Source: Rhodovulum steppense
GTDB lineage: Bacteria; Pseudomonadota; Alphaproteobacteria; Rhodobacterales; Rhodobacteraceae
Length of the DNA stretch: 47,698 nt
NCBI RefSeq assembly: GCF_004339675.1
Contig: NZ_SLVM01000027.1
Coordinates: forward strand, 1 to 47,698
Direction: 5' to 3'
Made by a program: the position numbers and the translations under genes. Below, one piece after another: positions 35,194-44,992 of the stretch. The number at the start of each line of letters is the position of its first letter. Positions within the stretch are counted from its first letter, which is position 1. The notes beneath the pieces are model-generated. The model saw only the letters and a list, made by a program, of their open reading frames with translations, searched no databases and had not been told where the DNA came from.

Positions 35194-36413
35194 CACTCAC
35201 TTACGGCGTTCATTCCGAGGCGGGCCAGTTGCGCCGCGTCATGGTTCACCGGCCCGGGTCGGAAATGGCGCGGCTGACGCCCGCCAATGCGGAAAGTCTG
35301 CTGTTCGACGATGTGCTCTGGGTCAAGCAGGCCCGCATTGACCACATGGCGTTCGTCGATGTGCTGCGCGAGCGCGGCGTCGAGGTGGTTCTCCTGCGGG
35401 AACTGCTGGAGGAGGTCGTCACCAACCCCGAGGCGCGTCGCTGGTTGCTGGATGCGCGCATCAATGACAATTCGGTGGGTGTGGGGCTGGCTGCCGACCT
35501 GCACGCCTGCCTGATGGAGATGCCGGCCAACGCGCTGACCCATATCCTGATCGGTGGAATGAGCCGGGCGGAACTGCCCATTCCGATGAAGGGCGTCGTG
35601 GCCCCCATGCTGCGGGACGAGGATTTCCTGCTGCAGCCGATGCCCAACCAGATATTCACGCGCGACAGTTCCTGCTGGATCTACGGCGGAGTGACGCTCA
35701 ACCCGATGTTCTGGCCCGCCCGCCGGCTGGAGACGCTGAACCTGGCCGCGATCTACCGGTTTCACCCCGATTTCAAGGATGCCGGTTTCCCGATCTGGTA
35801 TGGCGATCCGATGGTGGATCACGGCCTTGCCACGCTCGAAGGCGGCGATGTGATGCCAGTTGGCAATGGGGTCGTGCTGGTCGGCATGGGCGAGCGCACC
35901 ACGCCGCAGGCGGTGGGCCAACTGGCGCGCGCGCTGTTTGCCGGCGGCGGGGCGGAACGGGTGATCGCCTGCCAGTTCCCGCGCGCCCGGTCCTCGATGC
36001 ATCTCGATACAGTCTTCACTTTCTGCGACCGCGATTTTGCGACGGTGTTCAGCGAAGTTACCGACGCGATCCAGGCCTATTCGCTGCGCCCGGATGACAC
36101 GGGCGGCGTGCAGGTGACGACGGAGAAGGCCCCGTTCCTCGACGTTGTCGCCGGGGCTATGCGCCTTAAAAGACTGCGCACCGTATCAACCGGCGGCGAC
36201 GCCTACGAGAGCCAGCGCGAACAATGGGACGACGCCAACAACCTGCTGTGCATCAGCCCCGGCGTCGTGGTGGGCTACGCGCGCAACACTCATTCCAACA
36301 CGCTCCTGCGCAAGGCCGGGGTCGAGGTCATCACCATTTCCGGCGCCGAACTGGGGCGCGGTCGCGGCGGGTCGCACTGCATGACCTGTCCGCTCGTCCG
36401 CGATGCGGTGTGA
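35190..36413 (+). CDS. arcA: Arginine deiminase
   Basis: A 407-residue cytoplasmic enzyme that hydrolyses arginine to citrulline and ammonia, the first step of the ADI pathway. Catalytic features are visible: FTRDSS with the substrate-binding Asp, LEGGDV with the acidic pair, SSMHLDTVF with the catalytic His, and [10 protein letters not shown] with nucleophile Cys397. The length matches the family. Its ATG overlaps the transporter stop. All steps needed to turn arginine into ATP are encoded in the next 3.3 kb. Confidence 0.97.
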   Translation: MTLTYGVHSEAGQLRRVMVHRPGSEMARLTPANAESLLFDDVLWVKQARIDHMAFVDVLRERGVEVVLLRELLEEVVTNPEARRWLLDARINDNSVGVGLAADLHACLMEMPANALTHILIGGMSRAELPIPMKGVVAPMLRDEDFLLQPMPNQIFTRDSSCWIYGGVTLNPMFWPARRLETLNLAAIYRFHPDFKDAGFPIWYGDPMVDHGLATLEGGDVMPVGNGVVLVGMGERTTPQAVGQLARALFAGGGAERVIACQFPRARSSMHLDTVFTFCDRDFATVFSEVTDAIQAYSLRPDDTGGVQVTTEKAPFLDVVAGAMRLKRLRTVSTGGDAYESQREQWDDANNLLCISPGVVVGYARNTHSNTLLRKAGVEVITISGAELGRGRGGSHCMTCPLVRDAV

Positions 36414-36443
36414 TGCGCGCGATTTTCCTGAAAGGACCACCCC

Positions 36444-37445
36444 ATGCCCCAAAACCTGCACGGTCGCAGTTTCCTGAAACTGTTGGACTTCTCACCCGAC
36501 GAGTTGAGGTTTCTCCTTCGCCTCGGTGCCAGCCTGAAGGAGGCCAAGGCGACAGGCACCGAAAAACAGCTTCTGAAGGGCAAGAACATCGCGCTGATCT
36601 TCGAGAAGGACAGCACGCGGACCCGCAGCGCGTTCGAGGTTGCCGCCTTCGATCAGGGCGCACATGTCACCTATCTTGGGCCCTCGGGCAGCCATATCGG
36701 CACCAAGGAGACGATGAAGGACACGGCGCGGGTTCTGGGCCGGTTCTACGACGCCATCGAATATCGCGGCTTTGGCCAGGCGGATGCAGAAGTGCTGGCG
36801 CAATTTGCCGGGGTGCCCGTCTACAACGGGCTGACGGACGAATTTCACCCGACGCAGATCCTTGCCGATCTGATGACGATGCGCGAATACACCCACAAGC
36901 ACCTGTCCGACATTTCGTTCTGTTTCATCGGCGACACCGGCAGCAACATGGGAACATCCCTGATGGTTGGCGCGGCCTTGATCGGTATGGATATCAGGCT
37001 GTGCGGCCCGCAAAGCCTGTGGCCCGATCAGGCATTGGTCGATCAATGTCACAAACTGGCGGAAACCAGCGGCGCGCGGATCACCCGGACCGAAAAACTG
37101 GCAGAAGGGGTGGAGGGCTGCGACTACATCTACACTGATGTCTGGGTGTCGATGGGCGAGCCCGAAGAGGTCTGGGCCGAACGCATCGCATTGCTGTCGC
37201 CCTATACCGTGACGCGGGAGGTATTGGCCCTGACTGGCACGCCGCATACCAAGTTCCTGCATTGCCTGCCTGCCTTCCACAACCGTGACACCGACACCGG
37301 CGAGAAGATCTTCCAGACCTACGGGATCGACTGCATGGAGGTGACGGACGAGGTGTTCGAATCCCCTGCCTCGGTCGTATTCGATCAGGCGGAAAACCGG
37401 CTGCACTCGATCAAGGCGGTTCTTGTCGCCACGATAGGCGCCTGA
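36444..37445 (+). CDS. arcB: Catabolic ornithine carbamoyltransferase
   Basis: A 333-residue enzyme that phosphorolyses citrulline to ornithine and carbamoyl phosphate. The carbamoyl-phosphate motif STRTR is at 57-61 and HPTQ at 135-138. The ornithine-binding SMG loop is in [25 protein letters not shown] follows late. Placement between arcA and arcC indicates the catabolic isoform rather than biosynthetic ArgF. The ribosome site is AAAGGA, and the gene starts 30 bp after arcA. Confidence 0.96.
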   Translation: MPQNLHGRSFLKLLDFSPDELRFLLRLGASLKEAKATGTEKQLLKGKNIALIFEKDSTRTRSAFEVAAFDQGAHVTYLGPSGSHIGTKETMKDTARVLGRFYDAIEYRGFGQADAEVLAQFAGVPVYNGLTDEFHPTQILADLMTMREYTHKHLSDISFCFIGDTGSNMGTSLMVGAALIGMDIRLCGPQSLWPDQALVDQCHKLAETSGARITRTEKLAEGVEGCDYIYTDVWVSMGEPEEVWAERIALLSPYTVTREVLALTGTPHTKFLHCLPAFHNRDTDTGEKIFQTYGIDCMEVTDEVFESPASVVFDQAENRLHSIKAVLVATIGA

Positions 37446-37446
37446 G

Positions 37447-38445
37447 ATGCGGATCGTGGTTGCCCTGGGCGGCAATGCCCTGTTGAAGCGCGGCGAGCCG
37501 ATGACCGCAGAGGCGCAGCATACCAATGTCCGCGTCGCGGCGGCCGCTCTGGCCGATCTCGCGCGCGATCATCAGATCATCGTGGCGCATGGCAACGGCC
37601 CGCAGGTCGGGCTGATGGCGCTGCGCTCTGCCGCCTATGCGCCGGACAACCCCTGGCCGCTGGATATCCTCGGCGCCGAGACCGAAGGCATGATCGGTTA
37701 TCTGATCGAACAGGAACTGATGAATGCCCTTCCGAAGGGCACCGATTGCGCCACGCTGCTGACGCGGGTGGAGGTGGACCCGCAAGACCCCGCATTTGAC
37801 CAGCCCACGAAACCCATCGGCCCGGTCTACACGGCGGAAGAGGCAAAACTGGTGCGCGCCGAACACCGCTGGTCGATGGTGGAAGAGTCGAAGGGCGGGT
37901 TGCGCCGTGTCGTGCCATCCCCGCTGCCGGTGGCCATTCTGGGCATCGGGCCGATCCGTTTGCTGGTCGAAGCCGGTGTCTGCGTGATCTGTGCGGGCGG
38001 TGGTGGCATCCCGGTGGTGCGTGGTGCAGATGGCAAGATGGAGGGCGTCGAAGCGGTGATCGACAAGGATCGCACTTCGGCCTTGCTGGCGCAGGCTCTG
38101 CACGCCGATGTCCTCTTGATGCTGACCGACGTGGAAGCGGTGTATCGCGACTGGGGTGGGCAGCATCAGGCCGCTATCGGCCAGGTCACGCCGGATGCGC
38201 TCGACGCCATGAGCTTCGCGGCAGGCTCAATGGGGCCAAAGATCACCGCCGCCTGCGATTTCGTGCGGTCGGGCGGTGCCATGGCCGGGATTGGCCGCCT
38301 GCAAGACGCGCGCCGGATCGTTGAAGGGCACGCTGGCACGCAAGTGCGCATGGAACAACTGCCGGATGAAAATCGATTGCCCGGCGAAAAGAGCTCCGCA
38401 AAGCTATCGAACCACCAACATGAATCAGTGCGGGGCCATGCTTGA
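37447..38445 (+). CDS. arcC: Carbamate kinase
   Basis: A 332-residue amino-acid-kinase-fold enzyme that uses carbamoyl phosphate to make ATP from ADP, the energy-yielding step of the pathway. VALGGNALL opens the protein and HGNGPQVG follows near residues 51-58. ICAGGGGIPVV and the IDKDRTSALLAQ segment are family signatures. The C-terminal 25 residues (DENRLPGEKSS onward) extend past the usual end. It starts one base after the arcB stop. Confidence 0.95.
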   Translation: MRIVVALGGNALLKRGEPMTAEAQHTNVRVAAAALADLARDHQIIVAHGNGPQVGLMALRSAAYAPDNPWPLDILGAETEGMIGYLIEQELMNALPKGTDCATLLTRVEVDPQDPAFDQPTKPIGPVYTAEEAKLVRAEHRWSMVEESKGGLRRVVPSPLPVAILGIGPIRLLVEAGVCVICAGGGGIPVVRGADGKMEGVEAVIDKDRTSALLAQALHADVLLMLTDVEAVYRDWGGQHQAAIGQVTPDALDAMSFAAGSMGPKITAACDFVRSGGAMAGIGRLQDARRIVEGHAGTQVRMEQLPDENRLPGEKSSAKLSNHQHESVRGHA

Positions 38446-38514
38446 CGGTTCATCGTAGATTACAACCTTGCGGCAGGCCTCGTCCCCGATGGCTCCGCAG
38501 GGTGCTACCCCGTC

Positions 38515-38556
38515 CCACCCGATGCACCTGTCCCCCTCGTCCGATGCATCGGGTGG
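38515..38556. promoter_or_regulatory. 12-bp perfect inverted repeat upstream of the SDR gene
   Basis: CCACCCGATGCA (38515-38526) and TGCATCGGGTGG (38545-38556) are perfect inverse complements 18 bp apart, about 55 bp before the SDR start. It may be an operator, or a terminator for the arc operon without a T-tract. The gap otherwise holds no gene. Confidence 0.4.
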
Positions 38557-38610
38557 ACGGTCCAATGCCTGCGCTCAGATGCGGCGGTGGGTGACCCAGA
38601 AGGATAGAAG

Positions 38611-39384
38611 ATGACCCAATCCATGACCGGCAAGATCGCTCTCGTCACCGGCGCCGCAGGTGCTCTTGGGATGGCTGCCGCCAGGTTGCTTGCAGACCGC
38701 GGCGCGACTATCGCCGCCACTGACATGGCGGGCGCGGATTTCGGTCCACTGCGCGCGGCAATCCCGGATGCGCAACGCTTACTGACCGTTGAGGCCGATG
38801 TGACCGATGAGACTGCGTTCGGTGCTGCCGTAGCGGAGACCGTCGAGAAGTTCGGCACCATCGACATCTTCTTCAACAACGCAGGAATCGAGGGGCCGGT
38901 CGCCCCCATCCCAGACTTCCCGACTGACGGCTTCCGCAAGGTGATGGACGTCAACGTGACGGGCATCTTCCTCGGGCTGAAGCTGGTTATCCCGGTCATG
39001 GCCAAGGCCGGGCGCGGCAGCATCATCAATTCCTCCAGCGTGGCCGGGCTGACCGGATCTGCAGGCCTATGCGCCTATGTCGCCAGCAAGCATGCCGTGT
39101 TGGGCCTGACCCGCGCGGCGGCGGTCGAATGGGGGGCCAAGGGCATCCGCGTGAACTGCATCAACCCCGGCCCCATCGAAAGCCGAATGATGTCTTCAAT
39201 CGAGGAAGGCGCCAGCCCCGGCGCAGCCGCCGCCGTTCATGACGGTTTCGCGGCGACGATCCCGATGAAGCGCTATGGGACGCCGGACGAAGTCGCAGGT
39301 GTCGTGGCTTTTCTTGCATCCGACGAGGCCGCCTATGTCAACGGGGCAGCCTATACCGTCGATGGCGGCATGACGGCCGCCTGA
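38611..39384 (+). CDS. Short-chain dehydrogenase/reductase
   Basis: A 257-residue classical SDR. The cofactor motif TGAAGALG is at about 14-21, and the acidic ADVTD region follows. FNNAG is near 90, the catalytic Ser is in NSSSVAG, and YVASK supplies Tyr and Lys. An Asp-containing second strand (TDMAG) favours NAD over NADP. The substrate cannot be told; the closest pattern is 3-oxoacyl or sugar/polyol dehydrogenases. AGGATAG precedes the ATG. Its TGA directly abuts the stop of the convergent regulator gene, with no base between. Confidence 0.9.
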   Translation: MTQSMTGKIALVTGAAGALGMAAARLLADRGATIAATDMAGADFGPLRAAIPDAQRLLTVEADVTDETAFGAAVAETVEKFGTIDIFFNNAGIEGPVAPIPDFPTDGFRKVMDVNVTGIFLGLKLVIPVMAKAGRGSIINSSSVAGLTGSAGLCAYVASKHAVLGLTRAAAVEWGAKGIRVNCINPGPIESRMMSSIEEGASPGAAAAVHDGFAATIPMKRYGTPDEVAGVVAFLASDEAAYVNGAAYTVDGGMTAA

Positions 39385-40116
39385 TCACTTGAGCAAAGGT
39401 CCGTCGTGATCGAGATAGGTCTTGTCGAACTCTGCAAGCGCCACCAATCCGTCCAGATCGTGAATCTCGACCTGTCCGTGCTGGAACGTCACAAGGCCGT
39501 CCTCGCGCAGCTCACGCAGGACGCGATTCACATGAACCGCGCTCAGCCCCAACGTGTCGGCCAGCAGGTATTGCGACAGCGGGCAGGCATAGCCCGACGT
39601 CGATCCCAGCCCAACCAGTTTCAGCCTCGCACCCAATTCCAGAAGGAAATGCGCGGTACGCTCCTTCGCATCCCGACGGCCGATGCTCACAAGATGCTCG
39701 ACCACCATGGCCTCATCGCGCGACGCGGCCCAGAGCACAGCGGTGGCAAGTCGCGGTGTCTCGTTGAAGGTTTCCAGCAGATCGCGTACCAGCACTTCGG
39801 AAGCCTCGACCTTCGTCACGGGTTCAATGTTGTGGTCCGAGGTTCGGAACAGCACAGACCGCAGGCCAAGGAAGTCTCCGGGGATCTGGAAATCGACGAT
39901 CTGTCGCGTGCCATCCGCGAGGATCTTGTAGGAACAGACCCAGCCCGATGCCAGGATATAGGCCGCCTGATCGGTCTGCCCCTGATGCACCATGTCCACG
40001 CCGACGGGAAAGACCTTTCGCCGACCATGCAATCTGTCAAGCGCCGACTGCTCTTTGTTGGACAGGGCGACAAAGGCACCGAGTTTACGCGCGAATGGGC
40101 TGTGAATGACACTCAA
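39385..40116 (-). CDS. Crp/Fnr-family transcription regulator (non-FNR specificity)
   Basis: A 243-residue regulator. The N-terminal cyclic-nucleotide-like barrel (about 15-125) has GQTDQAAYILASGWVCSYK. A dimerisation helix follows, and the C-terminal winged helix has CPLSQYLLADTLGLSAVHVNRVLREL. No N-terminal cysteine cluster is present, so it should not carry the oxygen-sensing Fe-S centre of FNR. The recognition helix aligns VxxNR where FNR has ExxSR, so it is unlikely to bind TGAT-N4-ATCA. A TTG at 40116, eight bases after GGAG, is taken as the start because no ATG fits; the start is not certain. The effector is unknown. Confidence 0.88.
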   Translation of the reverse strand: MSVIHSPFARKLGAFVALSNKEQSALDRLHGRRKVFPVGVDMVHQGQTDQAAYILASGWVCSYKILADGTRQIVDFQIPGDFLGLRSVLFRTSDHNIEPVTKVEASEVLVRDLLETFNETPRLATAVLWAASRDEAMVVEHLVSIGRRDAKERTAHFLLELGARLKLVGLGSTSGYACPLSQYLLADTLGLSAVHVNRVLRELREDGLVTFQHGQVEIHDLDGLVALAEFDKTYLDHDGPLLK

Positions 40117-40265
40117 TGCCAACGCTCCTCTGACGACAGATGTCCCGGAGGGACGGACGCGGGCACATGGGACTGTGTCTGTGCAAACGACACATAGGCG
40201 CCAGGACACCTGTTCGAACTGATCTGCCTCAGCCAACGCTACCACACATCTGCGACACTGGCGCA

Positions 40266-40279
40266 CTGATCCCGATCAA
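40266..40279 (+). promoter_or_regulatory. FNR-type box before the 78-aa gene
   Basis: CTGATCCCGATCAA holds a perfect TGAT-N4-ATCA core and matches the consensus TTGAT-N4-ATCAA at all but one position. It ends 43 bp before the ATG of the small gene at 40323 and faces away from the Crp/Fnr gene. A degenerate half-site (CTGAT) lies near 40217. Confidence 0.6.
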
Positions 40280-40322
40280 CGGGCGTCTCACACCCGACAT
40301 CTGTTCACGGAAGGCCAAGCCA

Positions 40323-40559
40323 ATGCCCCACATCCCCGACGTGCCAGGAAGTGCGGCGCTCGCGATCTGCGAGTCGCTTCTGCTTGCACTGAATGACCGC
40401 AACATCCTGCCGGAACGCGAGATCGTCGGAATCCTTCGCGATGCCGCCGCGGCGCACGCAAATGACACGGGTGATGACGGACAGACCGAGCTCCACGCCG
40501 CAGTCGCGGCCCTGATCAACGGAATTCTTGCTGGTGGAAACTCGGTCCGTCGCAGGTGA
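40323..40559 (+). CDS. Small conserved hypothetical protein (78 aa)
   Basis: A 78-residue acidic, helical protein starting MPHIPDVPGSAALAICESLL and ending in NSVRRR. GGAAGG eight bases before the ATG supports translation. No named domain is recognised; there is no signal peptide. The FNR-type site in its promoter suggests low-oxygen expression and is the main clue to its role. It diverges from the Crp/Fnr gene and is otherwise monocistronic. Confidence 0.65.
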   Translation: MPHIPDVPGSAALAICESLLLALNDRNILPEREIVGILRDAAAAHANDTGDDGQTELHAAVAALINGILAGGNSVRRR

Positions 40560-40707
40560 CGGCTGTTGAAGCGATAGAAGCCCACTGTCCATCTGCAACA
40601 GGAGAGGCCAGAAAAGGTCAAAAACACGCAGCGCAGGATAAAGGCGGCCAGTTCGATGAACCGAATCCCAGGTCGGCGGGGTCGAATGGAAGCTGGCGTA
40701 TCCGCGC

Positions 40708-41829
40708 TCACTCCCGCCCCCGACCGATCCAGCCCTTGCTGCGAAACCAGATCAGCAGCCCGGCCGCGATTATCGCCATGAGCATCAGGATCGCCGGATA
40801 GCCGTAGCGCCAGCCGAGCTCCGGCATGGACAATGGCCCTGCTTCGGGATCGAAGTTCATGCCGTAGACGCCGACGATGAAGGTCAGCGGGATGAAGATC
40901 GTGGCGATGATGGTCAGCACCTTCATCACCTCGTTCATCCGGTTGCTGACGCTGGAGAGATGGATGTCGACCAGGCCCGAGCATATTTCGCGATAGGTCT
41001 CGATCATGTCGATCAGCTGGCTCGCGTGGTCGTGGCAGTCGCGCAGGTAGATCAGCGTCTGCTTTTCGATCAGGGGCGAGTCCTCGCGCAGCAGCGCATT
41101 GACCATGTCGCGCAGTGGCCATAGCGCGCGGCGGGCCGTCAGGAGGTTCCGCTTCAGTTCATGGATGCGGGCGATCTGCCGGTTTCCGGGCTGTGCAATG
41201 ACATCGTCCTCCAGTTCCTCGACTTGCTCGCCATACGCCTCAAGGATCGGAAAGAACGCGTCGATCGCGGCGTCGGTCAGCGCATAGGCCAGATAGTCCG
41301 GGCCGCGCTGGCGGATCTGGCCGCCGGGATTGCGCAGCCGGTGGCGTACCGGGTCGAAACTGTCTCCCGGGCGCTCCTGGAACGTCACGACGAAGTCGCG
41401 CCCCAGTGCCATGGTGACCTGCTCCGTCTCCAGTCTGGCCGGTGAAACGTCCACCGTCGATGGAGAGGCCACCGGCATGCGCAGGACGATGAAGAGATAG
41501 CTGTCATAGGCCTCGACCTTGGGGCGCTGGTGCAGGTTCACGATGTCCTCGAGCGCCAGCGGATGAAGCCCGAATTCCTTGCCAATGTGCTGAAGCGTGG
41601 GGATGTCTCCCAGCCCGTCGACATTGATCCAGCGGACAGCCGGGGCATGCACAGATGCGGCCAGGTCAGTGAGGACCGCGGACGCGGTTTCTTCAAAGCT
41701 GTCCGCACCGTAGGCAATCGTCTGGATCTGCGGATGCACGGCCTCCGGCGCCACGGTCAATGTTCCGGGGGCGGCACCCGGCGGGGTCCGGCGGCGATGT
41801 CTGTTCCGGTGCGGTTTCGGGTGGCTCAA
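40708..41829 (-). CDS. corA: CorA-type Mg2+/divalent cation channel
   Basis: A 373-residue protein. The large cytoplasmic funnel spans about 40-300 and contains LEDIVNLHQRPKVEAYDSYLF given in part. Two C-terminal membrane helices follow, with the selectivity motif YGMNF at the end of the first and a basic RGRE tail. CorA forms pentamers in the inner membrane for passive Mg2+ (also Co2+/Ni2+) entry. The start is uncertain: TTG 41829 opens the frame and no ATG lies nearby, while a GTG with GGAGG close upstream is an alternative about 26 codons in. Confidence 0.92.
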   Translation of the reverse strand: MSHPKPHRNRHRRRTPPGAAPGTLTVAPEAVHPQIQTIAYGADSFEETASAVLTDLAASVHAPAVRWINVDGLGDIPTLQHIGKEFGLHPLALEDIVNLHQRPKVEAYDSYLFIVLRMPVASPSTVDVSPARLETEQVTMALGRDFVVTFQERPGDSFDPVRHRLRNPGGQIRQRGPDYLAYALTDAAIDAFFPILEAYGEQVEELEDDVIAQPGNRQIARIHELKRNLLTARRALWPLRDMVNALLREDSPLIEKQTLIYLRDCHDHASQLIDMIETYREICSGLVDIHLSSVSNRMNEVMKVLTIIATIFIPLTFIVGVYGMNFDPEAGPLSMPELGWRYGYPAILMLMAIIAAGLLIWFRSKGWIGRGRE

Positions 41830-41891
41830 GCCGTGTCTCGATTCAGTTGCAGGTCAGACCTTGGCAGAGATGTCGTGCAGCAGAGCATGCC

Positions 41892-42893
41892 TCACTCCCT
41901 CCACGACGAGACTAACCTGGCGGCGGGAGCCACCAGATACTTGACGAGCGGGATCGTTGTGAGACCGAGCGCAAGTCCGAAGAGGCCGTCCAGACTGGCG
42001 GTCACTGTCCACTCAACGACGGCGCCTGCAGCCCCGACCAGTCGCGCTGCACCCGCCGCCACATCATGGATCTGGTGACCGATCATGCCCCATCCCAGCA
42101 CTTCCAGGCCATGGATCACGATCGAACCGCCAACCCACAGCATCGCGGCCGTGCCGATCGCGGATATCACCGCCAGCACCGACGGCATCGCCTTCACGAT
42201 CCCCACGCCAAGGGAGCGGGTGACCGGCCAGTGCCCAACCTGCGCCAACCGCAGACCGACATCATCTGCTTTGACGAGGATTGCGACGCTGCCGTAGACG
42301 AGAACGGTTATCCCGATGGCGACCAACGCGAGGGCCGATCCCGTAACCCAGAGGCTGTCGGATGTGATCTGCGCCAACGCGATGGTCATGATCTCGGCAG
42401 AGAGGATAAAGTCCGTCTTGATCGCCCCCGCGACACGGTCCGCCTCCAGATGCGCGGCGTCGAGCGTCTCGGGCGCGGGTCCGTGATGGGCCTCGGGGCG
42501 GATCAGATGCAGGATCTTCTCCGCCCCCTCGAAACACAGATAGGTGCCGCCCAGCATCAAGAGGGGCGTCAGAAGCGAGGGCGCGAAGATGGACAGCAGC
42601 ATCGCCGCAGGCAGCAGGATGACCAGCTTATTGAAGATTGACCCGCGCGCGATCTTCCAGACCATCGGTAGCTCGCGCGCGGCGGGCAGGTTCTGGACGT
42701 ACTTGGGCGTAACGGCGGCATCGTCGATGACGACGCCGAGCGATTTCGTTCCGGCCTTTGCGGCGTCATTGATCACCGACCCGGCGATCTTCACGCCAGC
42801 TCGGGAGGCCTGAGACGCAACATCGTCAATATGAACAGCCGCGAGCTTGGCAAGTGCGGCTACGTCGTCGAGCAGTGAAAGCAGGCCGCTCAT
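41892..42893 (-). CDS. DUF808 (YedI-like) membrane protein
   Basis: A 333-residue protein of the DUF808 family. The opening SGLLSLLDDVAALAKLAAVH with IDDVA, the VVIDDAAVTPKYVQ segment and FEGAEKILHLI are characteristic. About six membrane segments lie between residues 85 and 320. The family is widespread, but its activity is unknown. ATG 42893 has AAGGAG eight bases before. It lies 62 bp upstream of corA on the same strand, so the two could be co-transcribed. Confidence 0.9.
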   Translation of the reverse strand: MSGLLSLLDDVAALAKLAAVHIDDVASQASRAGVKIAGSVINDAAKAGTKSLGVVIDDAAVTPKYVQNLPAARELPMVWKIARGSIFNKLVILLPAAMLLSIFAPSLLTPLLMLGGTYLCFEGAEKILHLIRPEAHHGPAPETLDAAHLEADRVAGAIKTDFILSAEIMTIALAQITSDSLWVTGSALALVAIGITVLVYGSVAILVKADDVGLRLAQVGHWPVTRSLGVGIVKAMPSVLAVISAIGTAAMLWVGGSIVIHGLEVLGWGMIGHQIHDVAAGAARLVGAAGAVVEWTVTASLDGLFGLALGLTTIPLVKYLVAPAARLVSSWRE

Positions 42894-42942
42894 TCGCTAT
42901 GCTCCTTGGTAACCGCTGCCGCAGATGTCAAATAATGCCGTA

Positions 42943-44292
42943 TCAAACATTGGCCCCGCCGGCAGGCAACCTGACGGACGCCTCAAACCCCGAAGCAGCG
43001 CCGGAACGCGGTGACCTCAGAACCAGCGGGCTTTCGATGCGATCCGCGATGGCGGCGACAATCGCGAGGCCCAGCCCGCTGCCATCTGCACTTGCGCCCG
43101 CGCGCTCGAAGCGGGCTGTGAGCCGTTCCAGAGTTTCAGGTGGCAGGACGGGCCCGTCGTTCGCGACGATCAACTGGCCATCCCGCGTCAAGGTCACGTC
43201 GACCGGGGCGGCGTCCGAGCCATGTCGCAGAGCGTTCTCCACGAGGTTTCGACACAGGATCCCGAAGGCATCGGGATCGAGGTCCGACATCACCGGTGCC
43301 TCCGGCAGCGTCAACGCGATGCGGCCAGGCGATCCAGTTCGGGCGACATCGTCGACTACCAGGCGCGCAACGATCCTGAGATCGGAGCATCGATCCAGAC
43401 GAAGCTGTCCGCCTTCGGCCCGCGCGAGTTGCATCAGGCGTTCGGACAGGCGGGTCAGTCTCTTGAGAGTGGCCTCGATCTCGGCCGCCCGCCCCCTGGC
43501 GGCCGTGTCGCCAGTTTCCGACTGCAGGCGCTGGACTTGGGCGATGGCGCCGGCCAAGGGCGTGCGAAGCTCATGCGCGGCGTTCGCGGCAAAGCTTCGT
43601 TCGGCATCAAAAGCGGCCTTCAGCCGGTCGAGCAGCCTGTTGAGGGTGGCCGCCACAGGAGCGATTTCGGATGGAATGTCACCGCTTGGAACGGGTGACA
43701 GGTCCCGGGCATTGCGCGCATCCAACCGTTCGCCGAAGCGTCGAAGGGGTGCGAGGCTCGCCTTGACGGCGAAAACGATGGACAGCAACGCCAGGGGCAC
43801 CACGATCAGCAGGGGTAGACCCAGACCCATCTGTATCTCGCGCGCGACGGAGGCGCGGTGGTCCAGGGGTTCGGCAACCGTGATCCTGACCGTGCCCTGC
43901 AGCGCGTCTTCGTTGTAAAGCCGGTGGGTTGCGGTCTGGCGGAAGCCCGGACCGTCGTAGGCCGGAAAAGCCGCCACGTCGGCTGCGTGCGACTGAAGCA
44001 GGATGCGACCGCCGGCGTCACGCACGATGTAGGTGAAGAGCTCGTCATGCGCGCGGATGGCGCCAAGCCGCTGCGTGACCCAATCCTCTTCATCCTCTTC
44101 GCGCCCGACGATATCCACGACCGCCAGTGGCAACAGGCGCTGCGCAGTCTCCTGCAGCGCAGAGTCGAAGACCTCGTCCATCTCACTCCGCAGGATCAAG
44201 GCCGTCACGGAGGCGGCAGCGATCCACAGCACGGTCAACAGAATGCCAAGGAACAGTCCGAGCCGGGCCTGCAGGCTCGCGGGTCCCCTCAT
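42943..44292 (-). CDS. Sensor histidine kinase
   Basis: A 449-residue membrane kinase of the QseC/TctE group. Membrane segments at about 12-33 and 158-176 flank a periplasmic sensor domain with an acidic EEDEEDW patch (65-71). A HAMP-like region is followed by the phosphoacceptor His240 in AANAAHELRTPLAG. The catalytic domain has the N-box NLVENALRH and GSGLGLAIV. It phosphorylates the adjacent response regulator. Its ATG overlaps the regulator stop (ATGA). The acidic periplasmic patch could bind a cation, as in related metal or polycation sensors; that is inference. Confidence 0.94.
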   Translation of the reverse strand: MRGPASLQARLGLFLGILLTVLWIAAASVTALILRSEMDEVFDSALQETAQRLLPLAVVDIVGREEDEEDWVTQRLGAIRAHDELFTYIVRDAGGRILLQSHAADVAAFPAYDGPGFRQTATHRLYNEDALQGTVRITVAEPLDHRASVAREIQMGLGLPLLIVVPLALLSIVFAVKASLAPLRRFGERLDARNARDLSPVPSGDIPSEIAPVAATLNRLLDRLKAAFDAERSFAANAAHELRTPLAGAIAQVQRLQSETGDTAARGRAAEIEATLKRLTRLSERLMQLARAEGGQLRLDRCSDLRIVARLVVDDVARTGSPGRIALTLPEAPVMSDLDPDAFGILCRNLVENALRHGSDAAPVDVTLTRDGQLIVANDGPVLPPETLERLTARFERAGASADGSGLGLAIVAAIADRIESPLVLRSPRSGAASGFEASVRLPAGGANV

Positions 44293-44948
44293 GGCTTGCC
44301 CAGGCGGTAGCCCATGCCGCGCTCGGTCTCGATGAAGTTTGGCCCGAGCTTCTTGCGCAGGCGGCTGACATGGACCTCGATGGTGTTGCTCTCCACCTCG
44401 GCGTCGAAGGCGTAGAGTTTCTCTTCCAGCTGCGCCTTCGACAGAAGCTGACCGGGGCGGGACAGGAGCGCCTCGAACAGCGCCCATTCCCGTGCGGTCA
44501 GCGAGACTGGCTTGCCCTCGCGGCGGATGCTGCGCGCGGCAAGGTCGATCTCCAGCGCGCCATGGCTGATGATCGGGTTCGGATTGCCGGTGTATCGCCG
44601 GGCGACCGAGCCGATGCGCGCCGACAGTTCCGACAGGTCGAATGGCTTCACGAGGTAGTCGTCGGCCCCGGCATTCAATCCTTCGATCCGGTCCGACACC
44701 TGGTCGAGCGCGGTCAGGATGATCACGGGCGTCACGTCGCCGCGCGCGCGCAGGGTTCTGAGAAAGCCGATGCCGCGGCCATCGGGCAGCATCAGGTCGA
44801 GCAGCACGAGATCGTAAGCGGCGCCGGCCATGGCATCTCCCGCCGCATCCAGCCGCGTGACCCAGTCCACCGACTGACCGTCGCCTGCGATCTGATCGCG
44901 CACGGCGGCGCCCAGAACCGTGTCGTCCTCGATCAGCAGGATGCGCAT
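44289..44948 (-). CDS. OmpR-family response regulator
   Basis: A 219-residue regulator of the QseB/TctD/PmrA group. The receiver domain has the acidic pair ED at 8-9, phosphoacceptor Asp51 (LLDLMLPDG) and Lys101 (VKPFD). The winged-helix output domain contains LTAREWALFEALL and NTIEVHVSRLRKKLG. ATG 44948 is preferred over an upstream in-frame ATG because the family begins MRILLIEDD. It is divergent from the PepSY gene. Matching direct-repeat boxes before that gene and before the Asp-rich gene are the likely binding sites. Confidence 0.95.
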   Translation of the reverse strand: MRILLIEDDTVLGAAVRDQIAGDGQSVDWVTRLDAAGDAMAGAAYDLVLLDLMLPDGRGIGFLRTLRARGDVTPVIILTALDQVSDRIEGLNAGADDYLVKPFDLSELSARIGSVARRYTGNPNPIISHGALEIDLAARSIRREGKPVSLTAREWALFEALLSRPGQLLSKAQLEEKLYAFDAEVESNTIEVHVSRLRKKLGPNFIETERGMGYRLGKP

Positions 44949-44992
44949 GTTGGTCCCGATCCTTTCCCGATGACCCTCCATGACTTGTCTGG

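Noticed and set aside
38446-38610. Intrinsic terminator after arcC
   Set aside because: Hairpins can be drawn, but none has a T-run, so no firm terminator call is made.
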